From positions 48,334,335 to 48,398,334 of the forward strand of contig JAHLJT010003656.1 of NCBI GenBank assembly GCA_031308135.1: a stretch of DNA of 64,000 nucleotides, in the 5' to 3' direction. This stretch comes from Acheta domesticus (taxonomy: Eukaryota > Arthropoda > Insecta > Orthoptera > Gryllidae). A program made the position numbers and the translations under genes. Below the pieces are notes generated by a model. The model saw only the letters and a program-made list of their open reading frames with translations, was not told where the DNA came from and did not search any database. Positions 55,185-64,000 of this stretch are shown piece by piece. How positions within the stretch are numbered: position 1 is the stretch's first letter; each line of letters opens with the position of its first letter.

Positions 55185-56068
55185 TGACACTGAATCAGTG
55201 AAAAACTACTGATTGACAGTGACTGTTCACTGATGGTGTCAGTTATAACCCTGCCACTGACAATCAGTGAATTGAACTGAACAAATCAGTGAAATTCGGA
55301 ACCACTTTTTGAATCAGTGAAACTTCACTGTTTGAATCAGTGAAACAGTGACAACAGCAAGACGTGAACGACTGAACGATCAGTAAGCGGTGGTGGCGCG
55401 GGACTTTTACCACTGACGTCCAGTGAAATGCTGGCGGTCATTATGAAAAGGTTCGCGTATTCGCTGATTGTCAGCAAAATTACACATTTCGACTGAAGAT
55501 ATCAGTGACTTCGGCTCTCACTGATTGAATCAGCGACAATTTCACTAATTCAGATTCATAGAGTGTGTTCTGAAACAGAGCAGATCAAGTGGGCACCCCG
55601 AGTGGCGCGCCCTGGCCCAGCGAGGCTGGAATAGCCGGATGTACCGCCTTTCCAACAAATAACATAGCTTCGCCGGGAAAACATCAGAGCAATAGATACT
55701 CTCTGAATCTGAATTAGTGAAATTGTCATTGATTCAAGCAGTGAGAGCCGAAGTTCCGAAGTCACTGATATCTTCAGTCGAAATGTGTAGTTTTGCTGAC
55801 AATCAGCGAATATGCGAAGCTTTTCATAATGACCGACAGCATTTCACTGGTCGTCAGTGGTAAACGTGCCGCGCCACGATGGTTCACTGGTCCTTCAAGT
55901 CACAGATTTCACTGATTCAAAAAGTGAAGTTTCACTAATTCAAAAAATGGTCCCAATTTTCACTGATTTGGTCAGTTCAATTCACTGATCGTCAGTGGCA
56001 GGATTATAACTGACACCATTAGTGAATAGTCACTGTCAATCAGTATTTTTTCACTGATTCACACTGAA
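55185..56068. mobile_element. ~880-bp foldback element built of TCAGTGA motifs
   Basis: Two ~380-bp inverted arms surround a ~110-bp spacer (about 55565-55680). Left arm pieces such as TTCGACTGAAGATATCAGTG and GTTCAATTCACTGA-type motifs reappear reverse-complemented on the right. Within each arm, ATCAGTGAA/TTCACTGAT recurs every few tens of bases. No transposase is readable. Confidence 0.85.
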
Positions 56069-56097
56069 AGAGTAGATCAAAATGGTTTCAGGTAGTT

Positions 56098-56758
56098 AGA
56101 CCCACGGACAAAAGGTCTAATACTCGTTAGATCTAATGAACAGGACATGTATTGCGAAATAGGTCTAATGCGACATAAGGTCTACGCGATAGAAGATCTA
56201 ATACCAAAAGAGGTCTACATTTAGAAGATTCAATTAATAAGGTCTAATAGACATAAACATCTACGGTCTAATAGATATACAAAAATAAAATAGCAAAGTT
56301 TCTATTTCTTCCTTTTTAAACGTCTTAAAACCAAAAGTCTATATTTTAACATGGTCAATTAAATTTTAAAAAATTTCGAATGGTAGCAAATTACCAAAAT
56401 TATAAAGATCGTGGTGATATCGGCTCATACCTGACTCATTTCAGTGAGATACTTCCTGAATTAAAATGTATGATTCCTATTTTGATTTCATTACAGACTA
56501 TAACGTACTGACGTAATGATATGTGAACCACATTTTGTCACGAATTTCTGTTTCAGCATAATAGATTAGACATTCATGTCCGGTAGTTCGAAGTTTGTTA
56601 CATATTTTTGACAATTACACCAAATATTATTAAACATTTTTAAAAATTACACCAAATTTTCATTAGACGGGTTTTCATAGACCTTCTGACATTATACTTT
56701 AGAAATTAGACCTTCTGTCATAAGACCTAATGCATTTGGATCTAACGACCTCTAACAG
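56098..56758. mobile_element. Element with AGGTCTAAT subterminal repeats
   Basis: AGGTCTAAT or close variants occur repeatedly in the forward sense at the left (for example 56113, 56171, 56250) and as ATTAGACCT/TAGACCTTCTG-type variants at the right (about 56675-56735). This gives inverted, motif-built ends around an AT-rich core with no coding capacity. Confidence 0.6.
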
Positions 56759-56762
56759 ACAG

Positions 56763-57492
56763 AATGAGCCTGCAAGCATGGGCCGAGCGGGGTGGGGTGG
56801 GGCGGGGCGAACTTGTATTTGCAGGATCCAGGTTGAGATGTCGAACAAAGAAATGTTTTCACTCACTTTAATACCCCACAAACCAACCTCTGTTCAGCCT
56901 TAGAACGATCCTGATGTAAACAAATACACGTACTCACTATACCCTCTTATTAGTCGCTTAGATTTTCGTGTGTGTTCATGTAAAGTTTCGCGTCGGGAAA
57001 TAGTTCTTGTCGAAATTATAAATTTCCTTGTTTAGAAGCAACTTTGAAAACTCAAGAAAGTGTTGAGAGGAGATAGAGAGGGAGAGGTAGAGAGAGATAG
57101 AGAGGAAGAGAGATACGGAGAGGGGGAGAGAGACGGAGAGTGAGACGGAGAGTGAGACGGAGAGGGAGACGGAGAGGGAGAGAGAAGGAGAGAGAGAAAG
57201 AGAGCGAGAGAAAGAGAGAGGGAGAGATAGAGGGCGAGAGACATAGAGAGAGATAGAGAGAGAGAGAGAGCGCGCGCCCAGAAAACGGTTATTGGGAACT
57301 CTGAATAGGGCCACTGTTCTGAAATATGCGGTCTCGCACGAAGGCGAAGGCGTCGAATAATGGCGGCGACGCAACTTAATACCCATCGTCCCGTGTTGAC
57401 TGCTTCGGCGGTTGGCAGCAAGCGCAGTTTTCGTTGGGGCCCGCGAGCGATAGTGCAGTTCGTTTTACTCGCTTGGTGCGGCAAGATCGGCG
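56763..57492. other. GA-rich microsatellite then CpG-rich block
   Basis: GAGAGGGAGAGA/GAGACGGAGAG purine repeats occupy about 57065-57285. A CpG-rich block follows (57310-57480) with AATAATGGCGGCGACGC, a YY1/Pho-like core. The frames over the purine run are Leu/Ser low-complexity shadows. Confidence 0.6.
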
Positions 57493-57873
57493 CCAGGGCC
57501 CTGCAACTCTCTATTAAAACCGGGGACAAAGCTCGAGGGTGTTACTATAGGAGGCGCTAGTGTAGCCGGGTACAGCTGTAGGTTAGGCTCGCCCACATCC
57601 GCACATAAAAATTGGCTAATTTGTGAGAAATACGAAACGCGACTTCTAAATGTTCAGTTATTTGTAATACATATATGTAGGATACCTCTGAAGAAAGCGC
57701 GAACATTGGGCGCCATCGTTTGTAACTTTACGCGCCTGCTTGCGTCTAGCGAACCCAGGCAGCAGCCACGTATCATTGGCAGCAGTTCGTCTTTTAGTTC
57801 TTGTAAGCAGGTGATAGAGGAGAGCGCGCCACTGCAATGGTCTCCACCAAGTTATGTGGGAGTTAAAAAGACC
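57493..57873 (+). repeat. Dispersed ~385-bp repeat, copy 1
   Basis: Aligns along its length with 60596-60986, same strand: CCTGCAACTCT..ATTAAAACCGG, CACATCCGCACATAAAAATT, CTCTGAAGAAAGCGCGAACA, CGCCTGCTTGCGTCT, GGTCTCCACCA. Divergence is moderate, so the copies are old. An unidentified transposon, terminal repeats of a ~3.5-kb element, or a duplicated segment are possible. Confidence 0.8.
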
Positions 57874-58337
57874 TGATCTGCGCAGTATTTTCGAATAGGT
57901 TTTAACTTTCGTGTGTATGCATAGTTTTATAATAGCGGATGCTGTGGCAGGGCCATCATTCACAACACATAAGAGAGGCAAACCATTAACACGTGCTGAA
58001 AAAAACTATAGTTTTAAGTGTGTATTCTCGCTTGGCTGAAGAAAATGCTACAATAGCCGTTAAAACAGATTGCCAATCGTACCTATCGTAGTACAGATTG
58101 CCAATCGTAGTACACGGGAGTATTCGTGTCAAGTGTAATGAATGTCCGCAAAGAGGTGAGTCCAACCGGGAAACTTGTCACTCCAGGGAAAAAAAGACAA
58201 CCACTAACTGCAAAGAAAACTGCCGCAGCGAATCTACTTTCGAACTGCAGTCGGAGAGCTCTTGTGAAAGTGATTTGGGTGTTGAACCGCTGCCGGACGA
58301 GGCAACTATGCAGTCGAGCAGGCTGTTCCAACTTATA

Positions 58338-58506
58338 CTACGATTTTCGTAACTTTGTCCCTGACAGAAATCAGCTGTTCACGGTTTCATCCAATCGGGA
58401 GCTTGAACGTCACCATAGTGACGTCACTGTCGCGAAATACAAGCTCCTGATTGGATGGCAGCGAAAAAGCTGATTCCTGTTAGGGACAAAGTTACGAAAA
58501 TCGCAG
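58338..58506. mobile_element. ~169-bp hairpin element with CRE palindrome at its centre
   Basis: CTACGATTTTCGTAACTTTG (left) and CAAAGTTACGAAAATCGCAG (right) are inverted, continuing inward through AATCAGCTGTT/AGCTGATT and CAATCGGGAGCTTG/CAAGCTCCTGATTG. The centre holds CGTCACCATAGTGACG and GTGACGTCAC (58418-58427). The 10-bp minisatellite starts only 14 bp beyond its right end. Confidence 0.85.
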
Positions 58507-58520
58507 TGCAGTAGCTGCCC

Positions 58521-59507
58521 GCGGGCACTGGCGGGCACTGGCGGGCACTGGCGGGCACTGGCGGGCACTGGCGGGCACTGGCGGGCACTGGCGGGCACTG
58601 GCGGGCACTGGCGGGCACTGGCGGGCACTGGCGGGCACTGGCGGGCACTGGCGGGCACTGGCGGGCACTGGCGGGCACTGGCGGGCACTGGCGGGCACTG
58701 GCGGGCACTGGCGGGCACTGGCGGGCACTGGCGGGCACTGGCGGGCACTGGCGGGCACTGGCGGGCACTGGCGGGCACTGGCGGGCACTGGCGGGCACTG
58801 GCGGGCACTGGCGGGCACTGGCGGGCACTGGCGGGCACTGGCGGGCACTGGCGGGCACTGGCGGGCACTGGCGGGCACTGGCGGGCACTGGCGGGCACTG
58901 GCGGGCACTGGCGGGCACTGGCGGGCACTGGCGGGCACTGGCGGGCACTGGCGGGCACTGGCGGGCACTGGCGGGCACTGGCGGGCACTGGCGGGCACTG
59001 GCGGGCACTGGCGGGCACTGGCGGGCACTGGCGGGCACTGGCGGGCACTGGCGGGCACTGGCGGGCACTGGCGGGCACTGGCGGGCACTGGCGGGCACTG
59101 GCGGGCACTGGCGGGCACTGGCGGGCACTGGCGGGCACTGGCGGGCACTGGCGGGCACTGGCGGGCACTGGCGGGCACTGGCGGGCACTGGCGGGCACTG
59201 GCGGGCACTGGCGGGCACTGGCGGGCACTGGCGGGCACTGGCGGGCACTGGCGGGCACTGGCGGGCACTGGCGGGCACTGGCGGGCACTGGCGGGCACTG
59301 GCGGGCACTGGCGGGCACTGGCGGGCACTGGCGGGCACTGGCGGGCACTGGCGGGCACTGGCGGGCACTGGCGGGCACTGGCGGGCACTGGCGGGCACTG
59401 GCGGGCACTGGCGGGCACTGGCGGGCACTGGCGGGCACTGGCGGGCACTGGCGGGCACTGGCGGGCACTGGCGGGCACTGGCGGGCACTGGCGGGCACTG
59501 GCGGGCA
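58521..59507. repeat. GCGGGCACTG 10-bp minisatellite, 98 perfect copies
   Basis: From 58521 to 59500 the decamer GCGGGCACTG repeats 98 times without a single substitution, then a 7-bp partial copy follows. Since 10 is not a multiple of 3 and the unit creates no stop, all six frames are open. All three minus frames give the same 10-residue period (CPPVPASARQ). The minus frame of 406 codons is a product of this and not evidence for a gene. Confidence 0.98.
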
Positions 59508-59692
59508 TGCTGTCAACATTCGCTGCCGTCGCCTGGCGAAATACGAACGCTCGGGGCGCGAGTTGGCCTTGGCCTTTGGCGACAATTCGTCGCTGATACT
59601 GATGTAGGGAGTAGTCACAGCGGGGCTCATACTGAGAAAGAAACCTTTAAGATTAACAGAAAACGTAAACTTCGATTCAATTCAACAATATT

Positions 59693-59866
59693 TTATAACA
59701 TTAATTTTAGACATATTTTCTTAATAAGTGAAACAATATCTGGTGTCAGTCCTTCGGCTGTTGTGATACGTAGAACCCTCTTCTTGTCCTGAAGTTGGGT
59801 TCTTTCGTTGATTTTTATTCTTTTCATTGCAGAGAAAAACTGCTCGCAATAATATATTGACGTAAA
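59693..59866 (-). pseudogene. hAT-type transposase C-terminal fragment
   Basis: The minus strand reads YYCEQFFSAMKRIKINERTQ, then LQDKKRVLRITTAEGLTPDI and VSLIKK before a stop at 59693. CEQxFSxMK followed by RxxLxDxxxxxxLRI is the C-terminal dimerisation region of hAT transposases and of GTF2IRD2/ZBED-like proteins derived from them. The rest of the transposase is not seen upstream, so it is a fragment, unless spliced exons lie further off. Confidence 0.75.
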
Positions 59867-60595
59867 TATAAATATAATCTTAGCTGATGTTATAGAGCTT
59901 GGGGAAGACATCCACATGTAAATTCTGATATCATCGCAACAAATTTAGTGTATTAAATTATCAGTAAGTAGGACAGTATTAAAATATCTGTCCTTTAGAA
60001 GTAGGGAGTTCTGCAAATCCATTATTTACAACTGCATCGACGGTGGCAAGGTATCCGGTGATACAGAAAAAGGGGTGGCTTCCTCTGCCAGCCATCGCAC
60101 TACTCACATTGCTTCCACGAAAGGAAAAGCGAACGTGATAAGAGCGTTTCTCCCTCCACAACCTCCTCTCCTGGGCTAGCCACCACTGCACGCGGGCGCG
60201 CCCGCAAGAGGCCGAGTTGGAACAGCCTGCAGTAGAGGGACGATTATGAAACGGGATCTGTGTGTCACAACTGGAAATTGGAGACGTATAATTATCGCAA
60301 GCGGGACTCGGCGTTGCCGCAGGTGCTTGTGATTGTTCGTGAGCACGTGCATCGCTGAAGGAGAAGCCTCGAGCAATCGGACAATGAGGTAAGTACTTGC
60401 AGCTGAATACTGTGTTCCTCTGTTTACATCAGGATCAATCTTACGGTGAACAAAGATTATGTACAAGAAACTTTAACAGAAAAAAATCAACGAAACAAAG
60501 GAATTCTTAGATGGCCGCGTTCTGGCCGAACGATTGCCTTCAGATTGATGACGTGGCGCCGGCAGCGCAGGTCGACAGCCGGCTGTGGCAGGTAA
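59867..60595. other. No gene recognised
   Basis: Mixed composition with a CpG-richer patch at 60170-60215 (GCGGGCGCGCCCGC). The short frames here carry no domain. Confidence 0.35.
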
Positions 60596-60986
60596 CCAGG
60601 GCCTTGCAACTCTCCATTAAAACCGGAGACAAAGCTTGAAGGTGCTGCTGCAGGAGGCAATAGTGGCGCCGGGTGCAGCTGCAGGTTAGGCTCACCAACA
60701 TCCGCACATAAAAATTGGCTGATTTCCGAGAAAAACGAGAGTGTCTCCTAAAGGTTCAATTATTCATAATATATACATGTAAGAAACCTCTGAAGAAAGC
60801 GCGAACATCGATGCTAGCTTATGTAACATTACTCGCCTGCTTGCGTCTCGCGAACCTACGTAGCAGCCACGCACGTTTCAAGTATCTTTGGCAGCAGTTG
60901 GTATTTTAGTTCCTGTAAGAAGGTGATAGAGGAGAGTGCGCCACTATAATGGTCTCCACCACGTTGTATGGGAGTTAAAAGGCCCT
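60596..60986 (+). repeat. Dispersed ~390-bp repeat, copy 2
   Basis: Second copy of 57493-57873, same orientation, 3.1 kb downstream. Confidence 0.8.
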
Positions 60987-61079
60987 GCAGGTAACCTCGC
61001 TGCTATCGCACGGTGCGGCGAGCAGCTTGCCCGCCGGTGGCAGCGTAAGTTGCATGCCGTTGAACAAGGCCACCGAAGT

Positions 61080-61900
61080 CCACGGCCGGTTGTAGCCTGC
61101 GGGCAACGCTCACAGTGCTCACTAGGGTAATGACTTTTTTTTTCTCAAAAATTATTTTATGTAGCAGAAATGGCTGAATTTTGCATTTTAATGCCTAAAA
61201 TGAGGTATATTTCATTGACATATTAAAAAAGGTCACGCACAAACCATTTTTAAAGTTTATATATTAATGAAATTCTGTATCAACATTACTACGATTATTT
61301 ATTAATTTGTTACGTATTTAATATACACGTTAAGGCTTTTTCTATTTTAGTTGATGAGTATAAGACAACATGTCTTTCAAGAAGAGCTCTTTTAACATGG
61401 GGAAGAACAAGGAAACCTGAACAAAGAACTTAGTACATTTTCAAGCGCCATCAAGAAGCCGCAACGTGGCAATTTGTGAAGCACCATTGAGTAAACGGAG
61501 TCGCTGATTTTCATGTTGGGCAATGTTATTACCGTGAATAATTGACTTTCATATGTATTTGATGACCCTATATAATGTTGTAAATGTGACTCTAAAGCTT
61601 GTGATCAATTTTATATCTGCTTACAGTGACTTCACAAAAAGACAAAGAAACTGATAAACAACATTTTTAAAATGATTTTGTGCGTAAGGTTTTTTTATCA
61701 AATCACTATGAAAGTAATATTTTATCTAATCTTTAATGAAAGTTAATCAAATTATGGTACAGGGAAATGAGATTGTAAACAAGTCGTCACCCTAGTGCTC
61801 ACGTCTCAGGCTGGGAGGATGGGGTTCCGTTCTCGCCCGCTCTTCTTGTCACGTACACGAACACGACCGGGTGGCGGTCATGTCACGAACAGTGGTGTCG
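61080..61900 (+). mobile_element. SINE-like tRNA head interrupted by a MITE
   Basis: With the insert at 61122-61795 ignored, the left flank GGTTGTAGCCTGCGGGCAAC (A-box-like) is followed after ~35 nt by GGGGTTCCGTTCTCGCCCGC (B-box-like) at 61819. This is the spacing expected of a tRNA-derived head. The homology to a SINE is inferred from the two boxes only. Confidence 0.4.
61122..61795. mobile_element. 674-bp MITE with CTAGGGT termini
   Basis: CTAGGGTAATGACTT (61122 on) and AAGTCGTCACCCTAG (ending 61795) are inverted ends. TGCTCA flanks both sides (61116-61121 and 61796-61801) as a 6-bp direct repeat; read differently, the ends are CACTAGGGT..CCCTAGTG with a shorter duplication. Inner inverted repeats (AAAAGGTCACGCACAAACC / TTGTGCGTAAGGTTTTTTT) support one element. 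No coding capacity. Confidence 0.8.
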
Positions 61901-62089
61901 GTGGCAGCATGTGAGTGCCTTGAAGAGAAGGGTCGCTCCGTTTCTGTTTGTGTTTTTCGGCGTAGCCAAAGGTCAGTGCGAATTTGATCTTTGGATAATT
62001 TTGCATTGCGGACGCATATTGCGTTTTACTGCAAAGTGTAAATAGTTGGTGTAGGTTCGCGACGGACCTTGGTCATTTTCCAGTTTGGC

Positions 62090-62440
62090 GATTTGTTAAG
62101 TCACTGTTGTGACTATGTCATTTAAGCAGGCATGCTTGCTCTATGCCCTCAATATATCCGTGGGGAGAGCTGGTCGTCTTCGTCCTGTAGTAAGGACATG
62201 TCGTTGGAATTGTTTTAACGTTGCCGAAGCTTCGTTTGATTGAAAGGCTTCATTGAATGATAGCCGTCCCAAGCATTGAGTGAAGGACTCGATATCAAGT
62301 TCCTTCCTCAGCACTTTCAGTCGTTTCCGAAACGACGGCGTGCAATGAGCCGCAGAACTCTATTCTGGACTAAATCAAGTGTGTCCTTGTACTTCTGTGC
62401 TGCAATCCACCTTGTCGCTGCGGCGTAGGTGGCTTAGTTT
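62090..62440 (-). pseudogene. LINE reverse transcriptase C-terminal fragment
   Basis: From about 62436 on the minus strand: ATYAAATRWIAAQKYKDTLD, then LVQNRVLRLIARRRFGND before a stop. The WxxxxKYxxxLxxxQNRxLRLI pattern is the thumb/tail region of Jockey/I-like LINE reverse transcriptases. It is 5'-truncated and frame-broken. Confidence 0.7.
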
Positions 62441-62483
62441 AGTTAGTTTACTTTAGTTTAGTTAATGCCTTATTTTACGTGGC

Positions 62484-62525
62484 GAGACTCGGGCCATCAG
62501 GCCCGCTCTTCCGTCTGACCACGCA
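62484..62525 (+). repeat. Short interspersed repeat tag, copy 2
   Basis: GAGACTCGGGCCATCAGGCC followed by CGCTCTTCCG and CCACG, as at 25209-25250, same strand. Confidence 0.7.
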
Positions 62526-62636
62526 AATTTCGCTACGCTCCTTTCACCTAGCGGAGAAAGAAGGTATTATCTCGGGCGACGAAAATAGGTGGCATTGTGG
62601 AGGTGGCAAGGGTCGCTCCGCTAACGGGCTTCTTAA

Positions 62637-63271
62637 CCCTCCGGCGGGCGCGTAGCGTCACTCAGTGCCGCATTCTTGCATTTTTGTTGATTTCGTGTAA
62701 ATAATTCGTGTCACAATATTGAGCTCAAACTTATTCTTTATTCATTATATTTTCAACCGAATAGCACTAAAATCACGATTTTAGTCATTGTCGATCGACC
62801 GTTATTCATTAGTAATTCAAACTCTGCAACGGTTGCAGCACTCTCTACCGCACACGCTTTGTAATGTAAGTATAATACTTGCGTATTTTATCCACTAGAA
62901 TTCTTACTGCTGCTTTGTTATTGAGCTTTATGACCCATATTTTGGAGGGTTAACTACTAATTCAAATTTAAATGCGTTGTTTCCGAAGAAACGTTAGAAG
63001 GTACGTTTGCACCGTATTCATTCCTCGACAATGACATTTAACACGTGCCAAGACACGGAGGAAGCGAGTGATGGATTATTTTCTTATTAATATTGTTATT
63101 TTGTATGCTATTCAGTTAGTTATTATGAAATAAAATGTATACAAACATAAGAATATTTACTTCACATTCCATAACAGAAGTAGTAACTATTGTCGTGACA
63201 ATCGAAAATGATAAGTGCGGTACTGAGTGCCGCACGCTGGTGGGAAATGATGGGACGCACCCGCCAGAGGG
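62637..63271. mobile_element. 635-bp piggyBac-type MITE with TTAA duplication
   Basis: CCCTCCGGCGGGCGCGT (62637 on) and ACGCACCCGCCAGAGGG (ending 63271) are inverted termini matching at 15 of 17 positions. TTAA lies immediately outside both (62633-62636, 63272-63275), the exact target preference of piggyBac elements, whose ends typically start CCC. A subterminal CACTCAGTGCCGC is mirrored by GCGGTACTGAGTG. The interior has no transposase. Confidence 0.85.
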
Positions 63272-63275
63272 TTAA

Positions 63276-64000
63276 CTCCCGCCGCCCGGAGAAGGAAGGG
63301 GAGGGGTGCGTCCCTCCATTAGCAGAATGTATCCCCAAGCTCTCTTCTGATTGGGGGGTTGCCACAACTAGTACGGGAAGAAGCAGGGTGGACAGGGGGA
63401 GGGATGGGATGGGATGGGTAGCGGGTGCGAAGTTTGCGACAAAGGGCAGAGAAGGGCGGTGATGATACAGCAGAGAGGGATGACCCGGAGCAATGGAAGA
63501 GACGTGGCGGCTAAGCAAATTAGTTACTTATATTTTACACTACAGAGATCTCATAAAACATTTCTAACTTCTAGGAGATCTAGAAGGTCGAAGGTGTTCA
63601 TTTTTGACAATGAAATTGTGGTGGAAAAAATATATCAAAGTTGCACACGTGTTATTTGCCTTTGATCGGTAACCAAATCATTATTCACAAAAGTTTGAAA
63701 GCTCACTTCTCTCACTGAGAAAAGTGCTGTCAAAGAGAATTTGCTTACCTTCTAAAACGTCCGTGCAAGATGAATTGTCCAATAATCAGGGATAAATATT
63801 ATATATGTCTTATCATTATATGAAATGTTTCAGCCCATGTCTATTTGCAAAAGTAACAATCCTAGGCTATCTACAATCCCTTGAAGCTCAACACTCATTC
63901 TTAATTATCATTGACAGGTAGAATTCATTTCTTTCCTGCTAAAAATAGAATGAGATAAATATCCGGCCCATTTCCCCCTCCCCGTGGTCACTTCCGGAAG
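63276..64000. other. No gene recognised
   Basis: Contains a short (GGGAT)n run at 63401-63418 and AT-rich sequence to the window end. Nothing supportable. Confidence 0.35.

Noticed and set aside
57065..57285. Leu/Ser-rich minus-strand frames
   Set aside because: Translation shadow of a GAGA purine microsatellite.
58521..59507. CRISPR-like array
   Set aside because: There are no spacers; it is a contiguous 10-bp tandem repeat in a eukaryotic genome.
58410..59630. 406-codon minus-strand frame with CPPVPASARQ repeats as a gene
   Set aside because: It is produced by the perfect 10-bp minisatellite, which leaves all six frames open; no unique coding sequence, signal peptide or splice support.

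Overview
The window looks like a TE-rich stretch of a large insect genome. The one gene I can support is a plus-strand, intron-rich gene of the insect Dpr family (two-Ig-domain neuronal surface proteins). Five coding exons lie between 39709 and 52007, with consistent GT-AG boundaries and matching phases. They cover a Gly/Asp-rich linker, Ig1 (two exons), Ig2 (two exons) and a short hydrophobic tail that fits a GPI-anchored end. The signal-peptide exon is not in the window or not recognisable. The exact insect group is not resolved; the large introns, tRNA-derived SINEs, LINE fragments, mariner, hAT and piggyBac-like pieces would suit a hemimetabolous insect, but that is inference.

Layout. 1-39.6 kb: no exon recognised. 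It holds AT-rich intergenic or upstream-intron sequence, a triplicated CpG-rich block (0.35-1.1 kb), GC-rich low-complexity islands (10.5-11.1, 15.8-16.4 and 19.6-20.5 kb), a ~190-bp satellite (20.6-22.3 kb), a CACGTG-rich minisatellite (25.5-26.2 kb), LINE 3' fragments, and two uncharacterised interspersed families. Family A is ~1.6 kb and AT-rich, with ends carrying ACTTTCCCGTA / TACGGGAAAGT, in at least 7 copies. Family B is ~0.4-0.5 kb with a CT-rich head, in at least 7 copies. A decayed mariner (33.6-36.2 kb) is split by a family A copy. 39.7-52.0 kb: the dpr-like exons and their TE-filled introns. 52.4-64 kb: SINE, broken reverse transcriptase, foldback elements, a 98-copy perfect 10-bp minisatellite, a hAT fragment, and two MITEs with clear terminal repeats and target duplications.

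Most striking. (1) The second Ig1 exon is preceded by seven 127-bp tandem units, each carrying a splice acceptor plus the 5' part of the exon. (2) The first Ig2 exon is followed by four ~92-bp units, each carrying the 3' part of the exon plus, in all but the last, a GTAAGG donor. The same gene has thus duplicated splice-site arrays at two places, and in both only the innermost site keeps the reading frame. (3) A well-formed hammerhead ribozyme motif lies on the minus strand at 51300-51352, inside the last intron. All assignments come from reading the sequence; no search was run.
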